Assembly: GCA_033064195.1 (NCBI GenBank)
Contig: JARBJD010000297.1
Coordinates: 1 to 64,000 of the forward strand
DNA length: 64,000 nt
Origin: Blattamonas nauphoetae
Lineage: Eukaryota > Preaxostyla > Oxymonadida
Direction: 5' to 3'
In this document: positions 58,289 to 64,000 of the stretch, piece by piece
How positions within the stretch are numbered: position 1 is the stretch's first letter
Layout of the letters: every line of letters begins with the position of its first letter
Made by a program: the position numbers and the translations under genes
The notes under the pieces: model-generated
Databases searched by the model: none
What the model was told of the DNA's origin: nothing
Seen by the model: only the letters and a program-made list of their open reading frames with translations

Positions 58289-58702
58289 ACTGTCCATTGT
58301 TCTTTCATTTTTCGAAATTCATTGTTGATTTTTCTTCTCTAAGGAGTGCTTGGATGAAGAACACTTCTTCTTCGACAAGGATCCACATATGAAGGTTCAA
58401 AAATGTGTGGTGAATCCTATGATAGGTACCAATATCCTGGTCGTTGTTCGAGGAGACAGAAATGAATGGATGAGGTGGAGTGAGATCGTGTGTCGTTTTG
58501 GGTCGATGATCCTGTGAGGATACAAGTATGATTGAAACAAGAAAAGACAGGTATGTCATGAATGAGACTCAATGAACAACTCGGAAGAGAGATAAAATGA
58601 CCATGAAGAGAGTGGCAACAATAATGAGTTGGAGACCTGAAAATCGAGAAAAACAAGTACCTATGGGAATGAATTATGAAAAATGAAAGAACAATGGACA
58701 GT
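58289..58702. repeat. 24-bp inverted repeat pair around a 366-bp interior
   Basis: 58289-58312 (ACTGTCCATTGTTCTTTCAT plus TTTT) is the reverse complement of 58679-58702. The right arm runs straight into the TAGGGGTGGGCAG end of the next hAT-like element, which appears to have landed at its edge. It may be a small MITE or a local inverted duplication. Confidence 0.6.
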
Positions 58703-60149
58703 AGGGGTGGGCAGCGGTCGGTCCGACTGCTAGTCGACCGACCGACTGCTTTTTTTCGCGATCGTGCCCATTTCCAGCAAAATCAATGATGAAGACGCTG
58801 AGAACGTTTTTTTCACTCTTTTCTTCAATTTCTTTTGTTTCTGATTGAATTGTTGTTGATATTTACTGGACTGAAACAGAACAAACACTAATGAAAGAGA
58901 GTGGAGTGAACTGTGAAACTGCCCGCATTATCTCACTCTTTTCTTCTCGTTCGTCCTTCTCTTTCTCTTCTTCCCTCTCCCCTCTTCGCAGTTCCACTGT
59001 GGCGAATGCACTCTCCCTCCCAAACTGCTCTCCGCTGTCTGTGTCCGAGTCTTCCGTCTCTCCATCCACTCCCTCCATCCGCTCTGCTTTCACCCCTCCC
59101 TTCCCTCCTTCTCCTTCTTCCTTCTTCTCGTCGGTTTTCATCCGATCGAAGACAGTCGACCTCATTCTAGTTCGACACAATCAGAGTCCCTTCATCGCTG
59201 CTGATCAGGCAAGCGATGTGCAGAAGACAGACGAGCACAGAAAACCAAAGAGACGAGTGTCAGAGAGGACGAGCTGCCATGTTTCATGTCGGACACAACG
59301 TCGGGTGGTTGGGTCAGAAACACAGTTGCCATGCCCGCTGATGAGGACGAAATCAAGACATCGTATTCAAGTTGAGAGGTGAAGTTGAACGATGTGTCGT
59401 CCACTACAAGGATTGTTCCGCTGTGATCCGCAGCGAGACGGGCACACCAACATCGAGTGAGCTGGAGGGCGACGAGTGCGATTCGCATGGTCCAAAAGTG
59501 GAGCCTGTCTTTGAGCGGGAGACGTGAATCGTTGTGGACGCGGTGAATACGATCAAGTCGAACAGGCCGACGAGTTGGCCATTTGAGCGTGTCGAGGATC
59601 AGCGAAGAGCAAGTCTGTGGAGTCAATCCATCTTCCGTGTTTACCTTCTCCGCACCAACAATCTGCGAACGTCGCGTCAACTGCAAAGTCCCACTCGTTC
59701 TGCGTTGGAGTGAGGGAAACGAGACAGCAGCTGCTATCGCCTCCAGACGAGTAGGAAGGGGAGGACAAGTTTCTGATGACGAACAAGACGTGAATGAAGA
59801 AGACGAGATTGTAAGGCTGCAGTGTGCTGCATTCACGCTGGTTCGTTCCGTCTTTGTATTCGTGTGAAGTGAAGAGTGCGATGTGGACACGTCGATTTGC
59901 GAGATCTTTGGATGTGGGTGTCCCTGCGGCATCCTCGTTGCTTCTCGGGACGATGACTGTCGCGCCGCTGCTTCCAACTGAACTCTCGTTCGCGATGCGG
60001 TGTGTTCGATGAAGAACACTACACTGCAATTCCGAGTGTCCACAACAACTCGTTTAGTTCCGCTTCCCTCACATCAGCCTGTGGCTCGACTGTCTCGTCA
60101 AAGTTCTTCGGTAGAGAGTGACATGGCATAAATGGGTATCCGCACAGAC
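58702..60149. mobile_element. Second copy of the hAT-like element, left part only
   Basis: It starts TAGGGGTGGGCAGCGGTCGG at 58702 and follows the copy at 47867 closely. It holds the uninterrupted site where that copy has the MULE-like insertion. Similarity stops at about 60149 (shared CCGCACAGACAA), where the retroelement sequence begins. Its right end is not in the window. It lacks a short block present at about 52155-52205 in copy 1. Confidence 0.85.
59192..60043 (-). other. Open frame of 283 codons kept in both hAT-like copies
   Basis: The frame starts with a non-ATG codon; the first ATG is about 38 codons in (MPQGHPHPKISQ). It is Ser/Thr/Arg-rich and ends with a stop at 59192. The matching frame in the other copy is split by the MULE-like insert. 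No domain is recognised, and opposite-strand frames are also partly open, so coding status is doubtful. Confidence 0.25.
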
Positions 60150-60217
60150 AAGGATTTCCTTCCACTCAATCCTTCACCAAACCAGTGCTCTTCAACAAGT
60201 GAGATCCCAGGTGACAT

Positions 60218-61441
60218 GTGTCGAAACAATGGGTGCCAGATCCAATCATGATGCAGTCTAATGATCCGTCAACCTTAGTTCAATCAGACGAACTATATTC
60301 TTCTAATTCCAACGCAGATCTTATTAAAGCTGTAACGACACAAATTATCAATTCCATTCCGCAGCTCATCACACAACACCAAACTCAGTCAAATGTTCGT
60401 CCGATCGAAACAAATTCGGACAACATGTCAAACATTATCCAAGATCTGCTTGCTCAGGCTCATTCACTGGAATCAATTGTGAAGCGGAAGCGTTCCACGC
60501 CGTCTAGAAGCACTCGAAGCTTTGGAAAGCGAAGCTCAAAAAGTCGATCAATCAGCGGGCGCGGTCAAAATAAACGCCGAAAAGCCCATCGTTCGTACAT
60601 TGAGAGCAGCAACGAGGATACCTCAGATTCATATACGTCATCTGATCAGACATCGGAGACTTCCTCCTCAGAATCCGGAATTGAACTATTAAAAGAGATG
60701 CTGCGCAAGAAAAAGAATCGATCTATCAAGAGAAGCAAGAAGAAAGGAAGAAACCATGGAGATTCTAGCTCATCCACACCATCGTCGAGTGATCATGGGC
60801 GCCACTTCCAAAGAGGGATCAACAGCAGACGGAGGCAGGAAAAACTCAAAAAGACTTTGTTCAAGGATTTAAAGAGACAGGAACCATCGTTTGGAAAGGA
60901 TTGGCTGGAGGTTGTTCTGCCAAATCAGCAACGTGATTTAACGAACGCACACACCTCACATATCAAGAATGTCTTGGAAATCCCAACAGAAATAGCCCCA
61001 AACAGTGCTATCCAATCTCATCCGCAGAAAATACAGGACCAGGCCCTGATGACGGCCACCCAATCCATTTTCTCTTCAATTGGACATATGGCAGAAGTGT
61101 ACGACATGGTTTTACATGGAGAATCACCTAAACATATCCTACCAATGGTATCGAAAGGAATTTTAAATGCAGCAGATGCGGCAGCATGCACACACAAGGG
61201 GAGATACGTGACACCATCCAACTCTGATAAAGTGGCCTCATCTCTCGGACTCACTCGACCTGTCTTGATATCCAACGATCTCCTTACTCCTCCTAACTCG
61301 TCTCAAACGTTTCAACAACCAAGTCAGTCATTTCACCCACAACAAAACGATCAGGGTTCTTTCTCTCAACGAGGGGGGTCAGCTCGCCTCCCGACCCAAC
61401 CCAAGGGGCAATACAACAAATACTACCGCAGACGACAATAA
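60218..61441 (+). CDS. Gag-like protein of the DIRS-like element
   Basis: About 400 residues. A hydrophilic N-terminus is followed by a strongly basic and Ser-rich region (about 85-220, with SKSRSISGRGQNKRRK and KRSKKKGRN), then a more folded half containing PLPNQQRD-like and HILPMVSKGILNAADAAACT segments. The C-terminus is Gln/Pro/Ser-rich. No zinc knuckle is seen. Its role is inferred from its place directly upstream of the reverse transcriptase and from the general DIRS gene order. Confidence 0.6.
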   Translation: MSKQWVPDPIMMQSNDPSTLVQSDELYSSNSNADLIKAVTTQIINSIPQLITQHQTQSNVRPIETNSDNMSNIIQDLLAQAHSLESIVKRKRSTPSRSTRSFGKRSSKSRSISGRGQNKRRKAHRSYIESSNEDTSDSYTSSDQTSETSSSESGIELLKEMLRKKKNRSIKRSKKKGRNHGDSSSSTPSSSDHGRHFQRGINSRRRQEKLKKTLFKDLKRQEPSFGKDWLEVVLPNQQRDLTNAHTSHIKNVLEIPTEIAPNSAIQSHPQKIQDQALMTATQSIFSSIGHMAEVYDMVLHGESPKHILPMVSKGILNAADAAACTHKGRYVTPSNSDKVASSLGLTRPVLISNDLLTPPNSSQTFQQPSQSFHPQQNDQGSFSQRGGSARLPTQPKGQYNKYYRRRQ

Positions 61442-61485
61442 TACAATTATCCGATCTGCCTGTTCCGGAAAGGCTGCTGAATTCT

Positions 61486-63417
61486 TTGACAAAATGGGAG
61501 GAGATAGGCGGAAAGGAGAGAGTACTGGCGGGAGCGATGTGGGAATGGATCAGCCCGCAATCTCCACAGATATTACAGGCACTCCCCTGGAGTCTTCCTT
61601 TCCATGGGAACCAGGAGGAGACCAAAGCTTACAAGAACCTCCTGGACGAAGAATTGAAGACAGGCGTGGTGACTCCAGTGTCACGAACGGAAGTCGGACT
61701 CTCCCTCCACACCTTCCTGGTTCCGAAGCCAGGAGGGAAGTGGAGGAAGATCTTGAATGCTACCCCTCTAAACGGCGAGCTGAAGGTGGAGCATTTCAAG
61801 ATGGAAGATGTCACGACCGCGGTTCAGTATATCTCCGGTGGAGAGTGGATGACAACAATAGATGTCAAGAATGCATATCAGCATGTGCTTGTTCCTCCAA
61901 GCCTCAGGAAGTATCTCTACTTCGAATTCGAGAAACAGTTTTATCAATACGTGGGAATGCCGTTCGGGTTGTCGACTGCGCCGCGAACGTTCACGAAGAT
62001 TATGCGTTGTGCTGTGAAGCATCTCCGCCACGTTCTCCAGATACCGATCATCTTCTATCTAGACGACATTCTCATCATCTCGTCATCTCTGGAGTCAGCA
62101 AAGATCAATACGGCAAGAACGATGGAAACTCTGACAGACTTGGGTTTTCAGATCGCTGTCAACAAGTGTCAGACAGTCCCGTCTCAATCAATCGAGTTCC
62201 TCGGATGGAACATCGACTCTCTGACACAGTCACTATCGATCACCTCGTCGCGACAATCCAAACTCCTGCATCAGCGACAGATGACCAAGGCAATCATTCT
62301 TCATCAACAAACAATCAGAGTGAGGGACTTGGCAGCCCTGATCGGTCGTCTAAACTTCCTTCGAGCTGTTATTCCTTCAGCAAGTCTCAATCTACAGAAA
62401 CTGAATCAGTGGAAGGATATGAGCGTGAGACAGGGAGGATGGGAATCGAAAGTGCAACTCAATCGACAACACCTGGGAGAGTTGAACTTCTGGACGTCAG
62501 CGATTCAACGAAATGTTCCTCACTCCTTCCGACAGATCACACCGACAGCATCTCTGACCACAGATGCGAGCCCATGGGGTTGGGGGTGTGTGCTAACCAT
62601 TGGAGAAGAGACGACTCACATACACGGAGTCTGGACAGAACAGCAGAAGGTTCAGACGTCAAATTGGAAAGAAACGGCAGCTATTCGTTTCTCAATTATC
62701 AAGGCGACATCGCTCCTCAAGCGGATGCAAGTGCAGGCAATCTCAGTTCTCAGCGACAACACAACTGCAGTCCAGAACGTGAAGAGGCAGAGGGCGACTC
62801 CAACTCTTGCTCAAATCACAAAACAGACTCTGAAGACGATAGAAGAAAGCGGAATGATGCTCGCGGATATTCAGTACATTCCGGGACGATTGAATTCGAC
62901 AGCAAATGCCTTGTCCAGACTCCATCCTCAGGCGGAGTACATGCTGTCACCTCTGGCGTTAAGATTGTTGAAAGACCGATGGTCTTACGTTCCGCTGATC
63001 GATCTGTTCGCCACAGGTCAGAACAGACAATGTCCCAAATACTTCTCGCTGAGACCGGAAGAGCACTCAGCTGGCGTGAACGCCCTCGTCGTCAATTGGA
63101 CAGGGATGATTCAACCTCTCTGTCATCCTCCGATTCTCCTCATTCCACGAGTTCTGAAGAAGCTGAGGGAGGAACCAGTGAAGAAGGGAGTCCTCATCAC
63201 TCCAGACTGGATCAATCAAACATGGTCTCCTCTTCTCCATCTGATCGAGGTGGACAGCATCATCCTCGGACCATACTCTACGATGACCGTGAGCACGGAT
63301 CCGACAGCGGAAGCGAGCCTCCCCCCAGGGATGGTCCGAGCATCTCTGTTGGGGGAGGGAACATTGAGGGCAGAGACTTCTTCAGAAGTCTTTGTGAAGA
63401 AGGAAGAATTCCAATGA
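61486..63417 (+). CDS. DIRS-type reverse transcriptase and RNase H
   Basis: About 640 residues in one frame. Reverse transcriptase landmarks run in order: FLVPKPGGKWRKILNATPLN, then MTTIDVKNAYQHVLVPPSLR, the MPFGLSTAPRTFTKIM segment, and the catalytic FYLDDILIISS box, followed by EFLGWNID. RNase H follows with TTDASPWGWGCVL, KETAAIRFSI, LSDNTTAVQNV and YIPGRLNSTANALSR. A C-terminal extension of unknown role completes the protein. The SPWGWG and DLFAT-type text after RNase H is characteristic of DIRS elements. A second frame is open across the same interval, and overlapping frames are a known trait of this family. Confidence 0.88.
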   Translation: MTKWEEIGGKERVLAGAMWEWISPQSPQILQALPWSLPFHGNQEETKAYKNLLDEELKTGVVTPVSRTEVGLSLHTFLVPKPGGKWRKILNATPLNGELKVEHFKMEDVTTAVQYISGGEWMTTIDVKNAYQHVLVPPSLRKYLYFEFEKQFYQYVGMPFGLSTAPRTFTKIMRCAVKHLRHVLQIPIIFYLDDILIISSSLESAKINTARTMETLTDLGFQIAVNKCQTVPSQSIEFLGWNIDSLTQSLSITSSRQSKLLHQRQMTKAIILHQQTIRVRDLAALIGRLNFLRAVIPSASLNLQKLNQWKDMSVRQGGWESKVQLNRQHLGELNFWTSAIQRNVPHSFRQITPTASLTTDASPWGWGCVLTIGEETTHIHGVWTEQQKVQTSNWKETAAIRFSIIKATSLLKRMQVQAISVLSDNTTAVQNVKRQRATPTLAQITKQTLKTIEESGMMLADIQYIPGRLNSTANALSRLHPQAEYMLSPLALRLLKDRWSYVPLIDLFATGQNRQCPKYFSLRPEEHSAGVNALVVNWTGMIQPLCHPPILLIPRVLKKLREEPVKKGVLITPDWINQTWSPLLHLIEVDSIILGPYSTMTVSTDPTAEASLPPGMVRASLLGEGTLRAETSSEVFVKKEEFQ

Positions 63418-63881
63418 ATGTCCAGAGGGTGGAAGAGAACAGATACAAACACAAGGGCCCATGGATGCGGGCTTGGAAACTCTTTAAACAGTTCTGCACA
63501 AAGTTCAATCACTCCGTGTCCTGCATTATTTCTCAATCAACCAATATTGAACAGATACTTTGCAGCTTCGTCGCAGATCTTGCAGATCAGTTCCCTCCCC
63601 CTCATCAGCTCCCACACACAGCCATCGTCAAGGTTGTCAAGTCACTTGGTCTTTTTCATCCGACACTTTCACAGCGATCGATCACACCTTGCCTCGTTCA
63701 GACATGTTCTCGCCAAGAGCCATCCAAAGTCCAAATCGAAGAGGCATTACCATGTGATGTGGAGCATAGATCTTCTCCTCGACTGGGCACGGAGAACAAT
63801 GGAAACCGCTCTCGGAGATCAAGACCTTCATCAAACAAGGACGTTGTCTCTCCTACTCGCTTCGACGTGTTGCCGCCGTGA
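63400..63881 (+). other. N-terminal part of a DIRS tyrosine-recombinase region
   Basis: In a frame overlapping the end of the RT-RNase H part, text such as KGPWMRAWKLFKQFCTKFN and QILCSFVADLADQF matches the helical core-binding domain that precedes the catalytic domain of tyrosine recombinases. The catalytic domain is not seen in the window. DIRS elements normally place this gene last, overlapping the RT gene. Confidence 0.5.
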
Positions 63882-64000
63882 GGAGATCGTGAATCTTCGA
63901 TGGCGAGATATTACTTTCTATGAAACGTCATCATTCATCCCAACGTCATATGCCACCATTTCAATCCGATCAAAACAAAACCAGGTCGAGGATGAGATCA

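Larger units (their letters stand above)
60150..64000 (+). mobile_element. DIRS-like retroelement, cut by the window end
   Basis: Parts in order: a Gag-like basic and Ser-rich protein, a reverse transcriptase with RNase H, and the beginning of a tyrosine-recombinase-type region. There is no DDE integrase and no protease between Gag and RT, which fits the DIRS order rather than Gypsy or Copia. It begins where the second hAT-like copy stops, so it probably inserted into that copy and is younger than it. Within the window the Gag-like and RT-RNase H parts look whole and the copy looks young. The recombinase part is incomplete here and the right end is outside the window. Confidence 0.82.

Noticed and set aside
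61494-63881. 795-codon frame overlapping the reverse transcriptase as an independent gene
   Set aside because: Over most of its length it is a shadow of the RT-RNase H frame with Ser/Arg/Asp-rich text. Only its last part resembles a recombinase domain, in line with the overlapping genes of DIRS elements.

Overview
The window is eukaryotic nuclear DNA from a protist. Evidence seen directly: a 37-base GT-AG intron that restores one reading frame, eukaryotic DNA transposon families (hAT, Merlin, MULE-like), a DIRS-type retroelement, and host-type genes broken into short exons. The long armadillo-like protein at 23.9-26.8 kb and the beta-helix-plus-membrane-anchor protein at 9-10.8 kb resemble large gene families I associate with oxymonads (Preaxostyla, Blattamonas-like). 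That placement is inference from memory. Long intact genes use TAA, TAG and TGA as stops, so the standard code fits best.

Layout. 0-3.5 kb: no convincing gene. 3.5-5.05 kb (-): an LCAT-family lipase gene in several short exons. 5.49-6.41 kb (-): a Merlin (IS1595-like) transposase lacking its 3' end. 6.42-20.66 kb: three DNA elements almost end to end. These are a 5.2 kb element with 60-bp inverted ends and TAA duplications carrying a decayed beta-helix gene; a complete-looking 5.7 kb hAT transposon (11721-17420); and a 3.1 kb hAT-like non-autonomous element. 21.3-22.3 kb: a 315-bp near-perfect inverted repeat. 23.86-26.78 kb (-): an intact 974-residue armadillo-like gene. 26.88-31.55 kb: a 4.7 kb hAT-like element whose cargo is a large host-type gene. 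33-36.3 kb and 40.8-41.6 kb: fragments of unrecognised host-type genes. 36.95-37.56 kb: a MITE. 42.1-44.2 kb: two minisatellites. 44.4-45.9 kb (-): a DDE-type transposase-like gene of unassigned family. 47.87-56.66 kb: an 8.8 kb hAT-like element, itself holding a 3.15 kb MULE-like gene-carrying element, a tRNA-like sequence and two tandem MITEs. 58.70-60.15 kb: a second copy of the left part of that element, cut off where a DIRS-like retroelement begins and runs to the end of the window.

The main discovery candidate is the hAT transposon at 11721-17420. It has 13-bp terminal inverted repeats and a perfect 8-bp target duplication (GTTCTCAT). Its single two-exon gene fuses a full hAT transposase (catalytic acidic residues, CxxH, ASAERT dimerisation motif) to a C-terminal OTU-type cysteine protease with Cys and His in place. 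I do not know of a described hAT-OTU fusion.

The second theme is gene-carrying inverted-repeat elements. Four elements with exact target duplications (TAA, ACGACTTC, CCCACTCGT, GATCATTC) carry host-like coding sequence and no visible transposase. They look like Pack-type transduplication, most clearly for the MULE-like insertion, whose empty site survives in the paralogous copy at about 59.7 kb. The cargo genes show frame breaks while the transposase genes and the armadillo-like gene are open over 1-3 kb. This argues for real decay of the cargo rather than poor sequence.
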